From Pampus argenteus (lineage: Eukaryota; Chordata; Actinopteri; Scombriformes; Stromateidae): a stretch of DNA of 64,000 bases. Made by a program: the position numbers and the translations under genes. Numbering within the stretch: the first letter of the stretch is position 1; each line of letters opens with the position of its first letter. The DNA lies in NCBI GenBank assembly GCA_036937835.1, contig CM072879.1, forward strand, positions 13,199,001 through 13,263,000. Direction: 5' to 3'. This document shows, piece by piece, positions 10,659 through 23,894 of this stretch. The notes under the pieces are model-generated. The model was not told the DNA's origin, did no database searches, and saw only the letters and a program-made list of their open reading frames with translations.

Positions 10659-13090
10659 TATTACTTGTCTATCTTTTCACAGGCTATAAAAGTTTAGTTT
10701 AGAATAATACCAACAGATTGTTTAACAATAGCATATTAACCTTTTCCTGAGAGGGAAGTCTAAGTGTTAGCCTCAGCTTAGATCAAAGCCAGTCCTTCAG
10801 TGGATGAACACTATGTTCTGAGTGAACAGGTGTCCTTGTGTGTCTGATAATGCAATTTCATGCAGGGTAAGAACTAAAGAAACACAGCTTATACATGTAA
10901 TTTCTTTTTTTCCATTCCTCAGCTCTCCTCTCTGTCTCTCTCTTCATATGTGTGCTGTCTCTCACACACATTATTCATGTTTACAGCTCTTAATTCACTC
11001 GCTGCAATGACATCATTACCCAGAGTGCATCATTAAGGGTAGAGTGTGTGCATATTCAATCTGTTCAGGAATTAAATCATAAATCTATACAGAGAGTCTG
11101 TGTGTGTATGTGTGTGAAGTTAAAATATTAAACTGCATACTCAGGAAGCACTTAACAACTCCAAGCTGCAGGATGGATGTATAATTAGAAAATCCTGTCT
11201 TGCAGCAGTAACTAGAAGGTTAGAGAAGCAAGCTGGTGACTAAAAAGGTCAACAATTTGGGTCCCTATAGGAGCTGCAGGAGCACTAATTCCTACCGATC
11301 TTTATGTCAAGTACTGCTGTGATGCAACACAGCTACTGGTCCATTGTACTGGTACATGGATGCACATGCACTACCAAAAAAACATCAGCTTGTTAATTTT
11401 TTTGTACTATTGTTAATGAAATATTAAATTATTCATCTATGCTGATGGATTCTGTTTGTGACTGTTAAGTGTTCATCCAAGATATCTACTATAAAAAGCA
11501 ATTCAGAGGAGCCCTGAGATATTATAGATTACCTTAAGCCATTTAATGCCATGGTGTAAGAGGGTGTTTAGACATGAGCATAAAATACAGTGAAAGCCAG
11601 GTTTGCTATAACATTTCAAAACTCCTGAGAGAAAAAAAAGTTTTAATTAGATGATTTACAACATTTCTTTTAAAGCGTGTGACTCTATTGTAAAATCAAG
11701 TAAATGTTATGCTTCTCTGGAGAACCTGAGAAAATTACTTGCTCTGAGATATTTCCATCTTGCACAATTTCGTATAAGCTACAATAGACCCCAACGTGCT
11801 GCTTCCTTTTGGGAGACAAATGTATCGTAATCGGTGTGATCCTTAAAACCTCGTAGGACTCTGTCAGTAAGCCTCGAACAATGGTTGTTCCCAGAGATGT
11901 GCAGGGAGATCAAATTGGAACTATCAGGTAAATACACTAAAACTAATGAAAGCACCTAGTGTTTCATGTTCAACTACAGCAAGGTAAAATGGAAAAAAGT
12001 ACTATGAGAGTGTGAGCATGAGACCATTTAGTGTGTGTGTGTGTGTGTGTAAGAGAGAGAATATAAAGTGGAGAGTTGCCAGAGGGAGCAAGAGAACATA
12101 ATTGATTAAATACGCTAGACCAAAAGAGCATCTCTCCCTCTCTTCATCTCTCTGTCAACCATCCTCCCATCCATCCTCTGTACCTCCTTTCCTCCATGGA
12201 AATACAAACCAGCTATTCCACCGAAAGTATGGTAATGAGAAAGAAGGAGAGAGAGAAGAAGCATGGGGTGGAAAGAGAGTGGAAGGAGGCAAAGATCGAT
12301 GGAGGTATAGTGAGACATAGAGAGAGACAGCAAGGAAAGCATGGAGGGGGTTCATTTGTTAATTATTAATTTCAGCATTTAAACCGAATGTAATTGCAAA
12401 ACACAAAAACAGCATTACAAGAGAGCAGATTTTTGTGTGGGTAATTTATAAATAAAACATGACACATAACACTGATTGTACAACAGTAATACAAAATATT
12501 TCGCAAAAATTGACTTGTGGAAAGTTTAAAATATTTCATACTGTTTTTATTCCATACTTTCAGATACAGTATTATGTGCATTTATAAAGATAATTGGAAT
12601 TGATTCCGATCAAAGACACCACGTGACTTCATGTTCATGTATCTTAGCTCAATCACAACAGTTCAGTCAACTTTCGTCCCAACTCATGTTCTTCTATCTA
12701 TCATATTAGACAAAGTGCAATCTGCACATTGTGATAGCATCTCTTACACATTTAATAACTTTTGAATTGCTGGCACTACAATCTCCTCAATCTCTGTATT
12801 TCAGAACAGAGTGTACCAGTCTAGTTGAATTACCTGATGTTATATAAAGAGCTCCCACAACTTGGGTTTTTTTTTTTTAATCTTTATGCTCTTGCCTTGA
12901 CTCAGAGCTCCTGATAGAAAATGGCTTCCAAATAAATAGAACATTTGATCATCAGATATATTTCAACTACTCTGGTGAGAAATGCAATCATAGTCACCAA
13001 GGTCTAATGTTTCTGGACGGTCCCACTCTTATGTGAGCAGTTGCATTGTTCACTATGGATGTTTTCCTGGAGATGTGTAATCTCATACGG

Positions 13091-13333
13091 CCCCGTCACA
13101 CCTTGCATTAAAATGTGTTTTGGACATGCTAGATTTAGTGACTTAACTTGATTGTTTCAAAATAGAGTTAACAACAGTTACGTGCAAGTGAGAGGAGAAT
13201 GTGATGTTCAGTTGTTTCAGCTGGACAGAGCCATCGGATCTCAGTCAGCTCTCAATGTGAACGCTGGAGACGCATATTAATACCAGATGTAAATGTTATC
13301 AGGTTACAAGACGCATGTTAATGCAACTTATAT
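13091..13333. mobile_element. Non-autonomous TIR element (MITE), copy 1
   Basis: The ends are inverted: TTGCATTAAAATGTGTTTTGG near 13103 faces ACAAGACGCATGTTAATGCAA near 13326. The interior includes ATCGGATCTCAGTCAG and GGAGACGCATATTAATACCA. A second copy of the interior and right end occurs at 32766-32940 in the same orientation. No protein remains. The terminal CCC(C)GTCACACC and the ATGCGTCTT words fit a widespread fish DNA transposon family. Confidence 0.65.
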
Positions 13334-13468
13334 TTTGCTTTGCCGAGTTTCAAGAGGTAAAGTTACCTGCTATCTAATCGATGGCTCGCTACACACATAC
13401 AGAAACCTTACATCAGTGGTCATGTGGATAAGAGAGGTACTCTACCCAGCACTAGGTTATGCATATAT

Positions 13469-13502
13469 GTGTGCGTGTGTGTGTGTGTGCGTGTGTGTGT
13501 AT
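13469..13502. repeat. GT microsatellite, imperfect
   Basis: GT repeats interrupted by two GCGT units. Confidence 0.9.
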
Positions 13503-13710
13503 GCGCGGGGCTATTCATTAGACAGTAGGGGAATGCTACTTAATCAGGCAATCTGTCTTAATAGGTTCTTCTAATTAAGACAGGTGGGAATTGCCACACA
13601 CATACACCCGCAAACATATGCATACATGCACAGAGTGAGAGAGAAAGAGAGAGAAAATGCTCATTCACATACTAGTAAGTCTAGGTGGAGCCATCATCAA
13701 TCAGATGTTT

Positions 13711-13800
13711 TGTGTGTGTGTGTGTGTGTGTACGTGTGTGCGATTGTTTATATATATATATATATATATATATTGTGCGTGTGTGTGTGTGTGTGAGTGT
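13711..13800. repeat. Compound (GT)n-(TA)n-(GT)n microsatellite
   Basis: A GT tract (13711-13740), about 25 bases of TA (13749-13773) and a second GT tract (13774-13794) lie together. Alternating purine-pyrimidine runs of this kind favour Z-DNA, and the TA core is self-complementary. Confidence 0.95.
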
Positions 13801-15607
13801 GCCTGCTGTGTCACTCTCCATCAATCTCAAGTGGGCAGAGAGTAATCAGTGTTCACAACAGGACCCTGCTCTGTCTCTCCCTCCTCTCCTTTATCTCATC
13901 TAAATTTCTCTCCTCCTGCTTGCTCACCTCTTCATAGAGCAGCAAGGTGTTTGTAAACGTGTTCACACTGGTGGCTGTGAAAAACTGACATTGATCATTT
14001 AGAAATTTTAGCATTACCCTTTCGCTCAAAATAAAATAACTGTTAATGCTACTGTTAATGCATATATAATTACAGACATTGTAATTTGCTTCTGATTTAG
14101 TCTTGGTGTGTGCAGGGTTTTTTCAAAATTTGGTAGGAGAGAACAAATGCACGATGTTCTGACCTCAAGCCCATCCAACATTAATGTTGGTCTGACTGTA
14201 AAGTAGGTCTTATCACTCAACATCAGTGCCTAAAGGGAATTTGGCACTAAAAGGACATAAATTTTGAAAGGTTTTTTATATGGAATGAAGCTGATTTTGG
14301 CCCCCCATCACTTATATTGAAAGTGCATTACAAAGGGATGTTTATTTGTTACTATTATTTTAAGACAGACTTGGAAAAAAATCATTTTTTAGCACAATTA
14401 TGTTATTAATCTTATTAAAGTTTAAAACTATTACTTTTCTTTCTCCCTAACCTGCTCTGTTTCGCTTGTCTCACTCCTTTCCTGTCCCCTGTTCTCCTTC
14501 TCTCTTTCTCTTCATGTATTCCTCCTCCTCCTCCTCCTCTCTCACATTTCTCTTGCTTTCTCTCCAGGGTTTAGTCTCTGTCACTCTGTGTGTTCACGCC
14601 TTTCTTTTAGCTTTGCCTCCTCCCAGAAGCCATTGCAATTCTAGGAGGCTCCTCGTCTCTTCTCAAACTTCCTTTCCTTTCTCTCTCTCTGTCTCTCTCT
14701 CTCTTTCTCTCTGTGTGTGTAGCCTGCGGGAGAGCGCAGTAATCAGAGCAGAGACAGAGAATGAGAGAGAAAGTAGGAGAGAAGGAGGACAGAGACAAGA
14801 AGTGGGAGATGTTATTATCATTACATTATATTATAATTTCAGCACCCTAGGTGTCACTACCAGTGGCTGACTATCCAATACAGTTCACTTTCCAAGCACA
14901 AGGAGGAATCCAGTAACACATAAAAACAAACAAAGACATACATAGACTGGGTTTAGTACAGAGAATGACGATAGATGATAATATATGGTGGTAGAAATCA
15001 TTTGTTGTGGCCTGGCCGAGCTACATATTGTGCTCCATTGGTGCTCAACCTCTGGTTTGATCTCTTGGGTTTGGCTTTGCACCCCCTGCAAAAGGTTATT
15101 TGCTGTGGGAATAGTAAATATCAAATTTCACCTGCAAAACACTGCTCCGGTGGTGATGACATGTATTCACTATAATTCTGTAATAGCTGACAATGCGGTC
15201 TACATAAAAAACAAAACAGTATTTTATAGAAGAATATTTCATAGCCCCTGGATGCAGCTATCCTTCTTATGAAGGTACTGAAGCAGCAGACAAAAGTATA
15301 CAGACTATATTCAGTGCATATTTTACATTTCACTCGGGGAGAGCTTCACTGAAACATTACAGCGATGAAGAGAACATAGTCACATCTTTAATTCTGAGAA
15401 ATGTGTTTCAGAATCTCAATAGTTTGGATGATCGTTAAAAGAAATACAAAATGGCAAAGATCAAAAAACATGTAAGATAATCAAGATGTATCTCTGTCAT
15501 GGTGCTCAGTGTAATAAGTGCAAAAGTTGCAGATGCCTTAAAGCCCTAGAGTGGAAGTGACCTATTTTGGGTTTTTAAATCCGGAGTAAATGTGTCTAAC
15601 GTGACAT

Positions 15608-15710
15608 TGTTTGCATAAACACTATAATCTAATTATCACACACTAATCTAATTATAAACCTTACTCTTTTATTCTAAGAGTAATTTGATTAAGCTGTTTA
15701 CATGCATATC
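15608..15710. repeat. Imperfect inverted repeat, possible MITE fragment
   Basis: TTGCATAAACACTATAATCTAATTA on the left faces AGTAATTTGATTAAGCTGTTTACATGCAT on the right; the reverse complement of the right arm (TGCATGTAAACAGCTTAATC) matches the left imperfectly. The word TGTTTACATGCA with TTAATC is familiar from fish repeats, but boundaries are unclear. Confidence 0.35.
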
Positions 15711-16199
15711 AGAAGAAGATTTATCTTAATATACCCATCTTAATGCAATCTTGCATACTGTGTTTCGATTTAAATTAATTGCCATGTGCCTGTTCCCCTA
15801 TAGACAACAAGTAAATTCAGCAACCATCCTCATGAAATATAAATGCTTATCTCCTTGGCTGTCTTTTTCAGCTGCTCCTATGTTTTAGATGATTAGAAGT
15901 TTTAATGCCAACTATGAAAAAGACAGTAGCTGTAGAAATGAACACTCTTATATACTGGGCAAGCTGCACAGCTTGGGATAAATCAGATGGACAGGCTTAG
16001 TCAGCGTATGGTGATTACACTCCCAAGCAACTCCCTATAATGCAACTAATTTCACATTCCTCCACACGTTTTAGTGATTGTAGCGAAACACTCTCTATAA
16101 GACCTAAATTAAAGCAACACTGGATTAATGCAAACCTTTTTATGTGGCTTTAATCTAATCATATTTAGATTTGTGTACAGGGAGCAACTATTAGATTTT

Positions 16200-16571
16200 T
16201 ATTTTTTGTTGTCTCAGTCTGTCCTTCCCTGTCCATTTTCTCTACAACCTCTTTCCTCCCCCATGAGTCCCCCTGATGGCTTTCTCTTCCTGTGTCTCCC
16301 CCTCTATTTCTCTTATTCCTCTTTCCACCTCCCTTCTCCTGTCAACTCTCATCTTCCCCTCCTTGTCCCTAATCCTGCAGCTCTGCTTTCGTCTCCTCTA
16401 TACCTCACCTTCCTACCTCTCATCTCCATTTCTTTTCTCCTGGCTCCTCTTGTCACCCCAATTGCCCTTTCTACTCCCCTTTTCAACCCATTCCTCTCTT
16501 GTCTCCTGTCTCTTTGCCTCTCTTGTCTTCTTCTGCATGACCTGACACTATCTCCCTAAAACACCACAACG
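16200..16571. repeat. Pyrimidine-rich low-complexity domain
   Basis: About 370 bp almost entirely C and T with few purines, directly continuous with the (TCTCC)n array that follows. Open frames here (Leu/Ser/Pro rich) are a composition artefact. Confidence 0.8.
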
Positions 16572-16704
16572 CCTCTCCTCTCCTCTCCTCTCCTCTCCTC
16601 TCCTCTCCTCTCCTCTCCTCTCCTCTCCTCTCCTCTCCTCTCCTCTCCTCTCCTCTCCTCTCCTCTCCTCTCCTCTCCTCTCCTCTCCTCTCCTCTCCTC
16701 TCCT
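16572..16704. repeat. (TCTCC)n pentanucleotide array
   Basis: About 26 copies over 133 bp with no interruption. In the csmd3 pre-mRNA, read from the minus strand, it is (GGAGA)n. The same unit occurs in opposite orientation at 41188-41267. Confidence 0.98.
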
Positions 16705-17142
16705 TAAAGTTAATGTGGGTTAATGTTGGGATAAATTTGCTTAGACGTGCCAAGACAATAGCCTTGTAGACCTAGATTATGCTTTGGGCTACAAGAAATT
16801 GGATTTAGAAAATTGATGCCCCCAGAGAAAAAGTGTGAAGGTCACTGGTATAACCTATCCAGAGGAAATAGTCTGAACCATGAACATGTTTATAAACTCT
16901 CCATGAGAGTCATTTGGCCCATCAATGTGGCTTGTAATGGATTCTCCGGAGCCCTTCCTAACTCTAAAATGCCGAGTTAATATGATTTGCAGCAGTTCAC
17001 TTAGAGAAACAGAAAACAGCAAGAACAAAACAAGATTCTCTTTCTTTCAGTGTATTTAATGTGTCACTGTATTGTGATGGTGATAGTCACTAATTCAGAT
17101 GCAACAATGCTGGTAACAAATTCAAGTAGAGTAATGCTGTAG

Positions 17143-17153
17143 CCACACACCAA

Positions 17154-17202
<49 letters not shown>
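17143..17202. repeat. (CA)n microsatellite
   Basis: About 60 bases of CA with a few CAAA interruptions. Confidence 0.95.
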
Positions 17203-17203
<1 letters not shown>

Positions 17204-20130
17204 TCGTACTGTGTTACACTGCAGATCGGCAACTGCACTTTCTGACCCAAACATCTGATCTGTGGTGTATTGGAGAAAAATCAGTAAAAAGAAGTTCTAC
17301 AGTTAAAAGAAAATGCAGTGCCAAAGGAAAGAGCTGTGTGACAGACAGCTGTACATTAGCTCGCTCCAGAAATTGTTTACCAAACATTTTACTGTAAAAT
17401 GCATTGATCTGTCTGCCATGCCTCAGCTTGGAAATTTCACCAACTTCAGAAATCCAATTCAAAAAACGATCTGACCTGCAAAGATGTTTCTCCAACCAAG
17501 TAACAGTCTGTAATAACTTTTCTGTAATAACATAGCAATATAAAACCTTTTTGAACTTTCAGACTGATTCAGACTAACTTGGCTCTTTGTTTGTGTGTAT
17601 TCATAAAATTCAGTTCCTCTGTATCTTTAGATACATATTTGAAATAATCTGATACGTATGTTTGTTTGTAAGTAGAAGGGATGTGTGTGTGTTTGTGTTC
17701 AAGGTCACCGCTCCATTTCCTATTCGGGATGGTGCTGCTATCCCAGCATCCTCTCTGCCAGCAGCATTGATTAGCACTCTGCAAGCATAACATCACGCAC
17801 TTGCACACATACATATACGCGCACACACTCACATCCCAAAACACACACACACACACCCATAACCACACACTTGAGCTCTGTTTGTCTCCTACACACATCC
17901 CCTTTTTACATCTCTCAGACAAATGCTAATGCTCTGTGCAGAGCAAGCGAGAAAAAGCATCACTTTCAGCACTCTCGTGTACCACTGTGTGATGATATTT
18001 GTAGAGATTTAGTGTATGGGAGGTTTCAAGTTTCCATATCACACTTGTTTAAGTTGCTTATTGGACCACGACTGGTTCAAAGCTAGTTGTGATGTCACAA
18101 AATAATCTTGTATGCACTTATCTTAAACTCAGATTAAAGATCTGCCCAGAACTCAAGAAGATCCTTTACATTTCTTTATTGCATTGCAATTGTATTAAGT
18201 GGATGTTTTGATTCATGTGTTGCTGTATATCAAATGTGATGATGTTGTGTTGGTTTTCTGATCATACTCTTCACTATACTGTTAAAGTGAATCACAAAGG
18301 TTGAGTGTGGGAGGAATGATTATATCTTGCCAAACTATCGCTAAAACAGATGCTGTTATGTGCCCTTAGCTCACAGTATTAGCTATTAAAAGACCCGCTA
18401 TACTGAACTGACTTGGTACACTTATATCATCCATAAGTGTCAGTAAGAAATATGCACATGGTGACGTGGCATTGGCTTAGCTGTGAATTGCAGAGATGAT
18501 TCTTGTTAAGATTTGTACATATTATAATATATATGAATATTTGTATCACACTGTGGCTGGATTAACTCTCAGTCAAACCGACTCATCTATAGTTATATGA
18601 CCCCAGGTGCTTGGCGACAATGCTTGAGATTGGTAAATGACAGACTTTGAATAGTCTAGTCCAGAATTAACATGAATTTGGTGACAGGCCGTCAAATAGG
18701 AGGTGCACCAAAGAACACTAAACAGCAGGCTATTTCCTGGATTCATGCGGAGAGACATACGACATAAGATGTATTGCGAGTGGTTGAGAGAAAAACAGAC
18801 AGAGACAGATAGACATCATAGACAGCTATTGTATAGCTAAATAGCTGTATATGAGTGCAGAGAGACAGGGAGATTATTCCATAAGATGCTCTACTTGGTT
18901 TCAAGGGCAACTGATTCTGAAACAACAAAATATAAAACTTGTGTGTGCTCATGTGTGTGTGCATGTATATTAGTGTGTGTAGTGTTAGGCAAGGATTACA
19001 GGCACTTAGCTCACAGTGATATACTACTCTCATAGGCTCGAGCACACCTCTTCGCATACTGATTAGACACAAGTGTCTGTGTGAGAATAAGCGAGCGAGC
19101 AAGTCTCCGGGAGCGTGCATGTTTGTGAACGTGTCTGTAACACAAACTACACTGTGTGTGTCGGCGCGTTCGGACACGGGTGTAGGCTACATCCGTGTAT
19201 GTCTATGTGTGTGAGAATGCTGTTTTCTGCCCTGCAGCACCTGATCAACACATAACACGTTCTTCCACACTCGCGTTATTAGCAAATCAGCCATTAGCTT
19301 TCTTTGCTAAATGCCATTGGAAATTAGCATTTTAGTTATTATCTCCTTCTGCAAATTGCCGATGGAAATTAGTATAGCATTCAGTGTTGCGAGGGAATTG
19401 CTAAGGAATGAGCAGCGTGAACTAGTTTTCATGTTCCTGAATATCCCTAACAATTATTGGATTCATTTATAGTGAAGAAGACTTTTGAGTTCAAGTTAGA
19501 TCCGGTTTGATCCGGTTCATCACTCTGAAAAGACGGATAAATAAAGGTTGTTTACAGAGAAGGATGGTGGAAACAGTATTGTTTACAGAGTGATCATTTG
19601 TCAACATCAGGCTTCAGGAGTTTTCATAGGGACAAAGAGGACAAAATATCAACTAATTTTACTGTACATACATAGATGTAGAAGAGTCACACAATGTTAT
19701 TGTCACACACCACTACTACACACATGCACACTCAATTATGAATGCATATGTTTACATGCAAGCGAGCACAGACACTTTACAAAGTCAAAGATGCAGACGG
19801 ATAGACAAAGATACCGAAAGACACACATCAATGGGTGATTTACAACCTTCGTATCAAATCTACTATGAGTCGAAAAACGATCTTAACCTACAACAAGTTT
19901 CACACCCTTTTAGAGCCATAACAGGAAAAATATCTCTGCTTGACACAAAAGGCAGTCTCACATCCTTTTATGAGAGAAAGGCTTCAAAGATGAGGACTTA
20001 TTGATTTGGCAGATGTATAATGGGTCACATTCCCAGTAATGTCTATGACGAGCTACTGAGCCTAAAGTGATTTTAAATGCATTTACAAGGATATAGAAAA
20101 CTAGTAAATCTTTATATTTAAAAAGGTATA

Positions 20131-20765
20131 CAGTGATCCCTCGCCACTTCGCGGTTCACTTATCGCGGATTCGCTATTTCGCGGATTTTCATAATGCATT
20201 TTTTTTTTTTTTGGTGCATTGTGCTCTGCATTCTGATTCGCTAAAAACTCACTCCCGCTTCTTGTATCAAAACATGCTACGAATTGTGCTATCATTTTGT
20301 TGTCTCGTGCAGTTATGTGTACGTACATAAAACAGCTTGGCAACTTGGTCGCTTAGCAACCATGGTGCGAATGGCCACTGAACTTAAGCGAGTAGCTGAG
20401 GAATGGGACCCTTTGATGAGCCGTTCATTACAGTTCTCCAACGTAATCGATGGTGGCATGTCGGTGTACAAGGATCTTTTTGCAAAGAAGAAAAAAGAGC
20501 GACAACAGCTGCCTATCACTATGTTCTTCTCCCGAACAAACACACCTGCACCGCGGGCTTCAGAAGAAGAGAACACTGCAGAGCGCAGTCAGGATGTAGC
20601 GGCCCAGTCTGAAGAGCAGTGAAACGGCCTACACATGAGTCACTGTATTTGTATACATGTAATAGTTGCTAATTGTAAAAAAAAAAAAAGTTTTCTATTT
20701 CGCGGATTTCACTTATCGCGGGTCATTTTCGGAACGTAACCCCCGCGATAAACGAGGGATTACTG
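20131..20765 (+). mobile_element. Internally deleted Tigger/pogo DNA transposon with TA duplication
   Basis: The element begins CAGTGATCCCTCG and ends CGAGGGATTACTG, near-perfect inverted termini with one difference, and is flanked by TA on both sides (20129-20130 and 20766-20767), the pogo/Tigger target. Subterminal repeats of TTATCGCGG and TTTCGCGGAT are present at both ends. At 635 bp it is far shorter than a full Tigger element (about 2.4 kb) and keeps only the C-terminal part of the transposase gene. The sharp ends suggest a fairly young insertion compared with the other repeats here. Confidence 0.9.
20353..20622 (+). pseudogene. Tigger/pogo transposase C-terminal remnant
   Basis: An uninterrupted frame reads MATELKRVAEEWDP, MSVYKDLFAKKKKERQQLP and ITMFFSRTNTPAP and ends at the TGA-proximal stop at 20620-20622. 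This is the tail of Tigger/jerky/CENP-B-like transposases, where an acidic-basic helix with YK[DE]L..KKK precedes a short LP[IL].FF motif. The CENP-B-type HTH and the DDE domain are missing. The frame has survived about 86 codons without a stop, which fits recent insertion more than selection. A function is not implied. Confidence 0.75.
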
Positions 20766-23339
20766 TATTCAGCAAATATTTGCTATTGTTATATGATAAA
20801 TGTCTTTTAGTACCTAATAATCTTCCACATGCAGATCAGAGACACATTTATTCTAGAAATATACACAATTCAGCCTAATTCTAGAAACGCTGTACTGGCA
20901 GCGTAGGCCACTGGAATAAACTCACTATCATCACTATTATGTTATTTTCTTGAAGCCATATGAAGATGAAGCAAATCGGTACGACACACTCTAGTGTAGT
21001 TTTGTCCAAATGTAAATGTCAACACATGTCAAAAAACCATTCAATTAAAACAATACCAACACTATTCATCAGGATGTCTCAAAATAATGTTGAACCAACT
21101 CTTTTAGGTGTTCAGTTTATGATATTATGAAAGGTGTTTGGAACCATGTATTGTCTTTTACAATGTTGCACATCCATTGCAAGACTTGAAGAGCTGCAGT
21201 TTCAGCAATGCCCCTCTGAGTCTTGCGTCATCTTAAACACTTTTTCCAGACATAGCTGATAAACAAGACACTCTTAGCCACAGGACTACTTTGTTTTCTT
21301 CACAGGTAGGAAGCCATTAAAATCACTTTCCAAAATTACATTCTAAATTTGGATAATACAGTTTATTAAAGTGTATGCCTTTCAGTTTTAAACTGAATGG
21401 GATTTGTTTTCTATTAAGATTCTGTTCTGTGCACCACTATCAATAGGGAAAAGTATATATTTATCTACTTTTTTATTTATAATTAACTATACCATACTTC
21501 AGTGTGAATTTAGTAAACGTTTTGCTACAGTTTGTATGTCTGAATATTTCTGCTCTTTACTCAGTATACAACTATAACCACATTATCATCCTGGCTGCTG
21601 GAAAGTAAAGTAAAGTAAATACATAAAAAAAACCTACAGATATAACAATATAACACATCTAGCTAGCAAAGACACCGGTTGGACTAAATCACAGATGACC
21701 AGTCATCCTGACATTATTCACAAAAAAGCCAATGATGAAGTCTGAGCAATAATTAGTGATTGTAACGACTCCTAAAAAGCTGATTTTTTTTAAAGCAGTG
21801 AGGTTCTTTGTTTTACCACAGTTCAAAATGAAATCTAAAGCTTGACCCCAGCTATTACAATGAAATGCATTTGTGCTTCCTAAAAAAGTAAAATTGTTTA
21901 TTCTTCTCATTGCAAATTAATGTCACCCATAAACACCATCTGGACTAACTGAGTTGATTAGTTAGGAGTTTAAAGCTACAATAAAAAAAAATAAAAAATA
22001 AAAACTATTTCATGGACTAGTCAATTGGGAAAGTAAATTATCTTTAGGAAAGACATATTATTGGTAATTGTTAGTGATCCACTTTTGGCATGTATGTAGG
22101 CTTTTAAAAACAAATGTTTTGAACAAAAAAACAAACAAAACAACAGCCTTTTATCAGCCTGTGTTTGATAATTGTACAATTATTTAGTCTTTAATATATT
22201 GTCCAACCATGTTAAAGTCAATACTGGAATGAGAACAGGTTCTCTGGATTAGCATATTTCATTGGCATAACTAAAATGAAAACTTTACATAAGCTTTAGT
22301 TAATAGTGGCATGTTGGTTTCATGCAGTTTTGAATAGAATATTCATGTCAGTAACTGCACGTGATAAAACGTGACCAGCACAGCCTGATCAGTGCTAGGT
22401 CGTGTTGAACCAATATCTCTCTGCTTACATATGCCCCAGGTACCCTGTGCTTTTTGAAAAATGATTGTACACACTCATGTACACGTATACACACATGAGT
22501 ACACATGACTGATGGTGTGCACCTGTATAGAAACACTAATATGTTCCTAAAAGCAGTTGCCAGGCCATTATTACTTCCAAATCAATTACACATGCATACA
22601 CACACTAATATCCCTGACCATGATGAGATTCAAATTGGTTACAGCAACAGCAAAGGCTGATCAATACCCTAATTTACCAACGATCAATGAGCAGTCAGAG
22701 CAATAAAATATTGTTATGAGTGAACCATCTATAAACACATGAGGAAATAATAGAAAAGCACAGAGCACTGCTAAAAGGCAAAATGGCACAGATCACTTGA
22801 TTCATCTACAAAATACAAGGCCGTTGCAGGAGAGAATGTACATGAACACGCATCATACTTCTTCTACTATCTTTTTTGCATGAAAAAAATTGCAATACTT
22901 TCAGAACAAGAGATAAAAACTATACTTTATTTCTATAATAACATTTTCTTTTTATTACCTATTCTTACTTGAGTTCTAACTTATTTTATTACCTGTTCTA
23001 ACTTTTTATTACGCGACTCCAAGTGTGGTTAAATTGTTCCATAAACTCAGCAGCTACGTGACTGCAGCATCGTTCAGGTAGAAACGTATATATATAGCTG
23101 GACTGTGTATGGTCAGTGTGCAAAATTGTGGCCAATGTGTTACAGGGATAGTCAGCGGTAGTGTCTGTTGTGAATTCCTAGATATTAAATGTTCATCTGC
23201 AATTTTTCCATAGCGGCAAGAGCAATACGTTCTACCCATATCTCAGGATATAAAAAACAGAACTTATTTTAATTCAAATTATCTGTTAACTCTCCCTCTC
23301 TCGTTCATGTAAACACCCCCTGAGGATGTAATAGAAAAC

Positions 23340-23460
23340 TGTGCCGATTTATTTAGAAAGACCAATGGCCAATGGGGAAACTCCAACATGCGGCGGGCCG
23401 ACCAATGGTGTAACTTCATAAACTCAATGACTCAGTCAGTCAGTCAGTGATTATAATGTT
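23340..23460. repeat. Possible repeat fragment with (GTCA)n
   Basis: A short GC-richer block (CATGCGGCGGGCCGACCAATGG) next to GACTCAGTCAGTCAGTCAGT stands out from the AT-rich surroundings and has two copies of CCAATGG-type words. It resembles dispersed fish repeats but I cannot name one. Confidence 0.3.
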
Positions 23461-23894
23461 GGCCCTACTGTTGCATTCAAGTCAAGAAATATATATATAT
23501 ATGGGATATATATAATACAAAATTCAGCCCAAGCACAGTGGGCCTCCGTCATACCACTTACAGGAGTGTCTATATAATGGTCTAGTATAATAATCTATAA
23601 ATGTACCAATGTTATATACGTTAATAGATGCTTGGATATTTCAACTTGCTTGGATCTGATATTTTTCATTTTCACCATCTGACTAAATGTATGTTTCTTA
23701 CAACTGGAGATGTGTCCTGTACACTTCTGCAATTTAACACTGAACCGTGACTCATCCCTTGTTTACAATTCTGAAATACAAAATGTGACACAGATACATG
23801 GACAGTTCTGCCATGTCCACATTATCACATTGCTCAACAACACAATAGCATGACTGACACACATATGACTGAGTGAATAAATAGTGTAACTCAC

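Larger units (their letters stand above)
8096..23894 (-). other. csmd3: csmd3 intron within CUB 2 (15.8 kb)
   Basis: This 15,799-bp intron splits the CUB2 coding sequence between Trp codon positions 2 and 3. It opens with GTGAGT and closes with CTTCCTCTTAG. Contents that can be named: a Tigger/pogo element (20131-20765), a tRNA-derived SINE (10441-10658), a TIR element (13091-13333), a LINE-like 3' tail (8490-8580), a pyrimidine-rich domain ending in a (TCTCC)n array (16200-16704), a GC-richer repeat-like patch at 23340-23460, and several CA/GT tracts. Nothing else looks coding on either strand. Confidence 0.85.

Noticed and set aside
15000..15340. Non-repetitive block with several short open frames on both strands
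   Set aside because: No domain, splice or terminal-repeat evidence on either strand.
16128..16559. 143-codon plus-strand frame rich in Leu, Ser and Pro
   Set aside because: It lies in a pyrimidine-rich low-complexity block; the hydrophobic look is a composition effect. No family or splice context.
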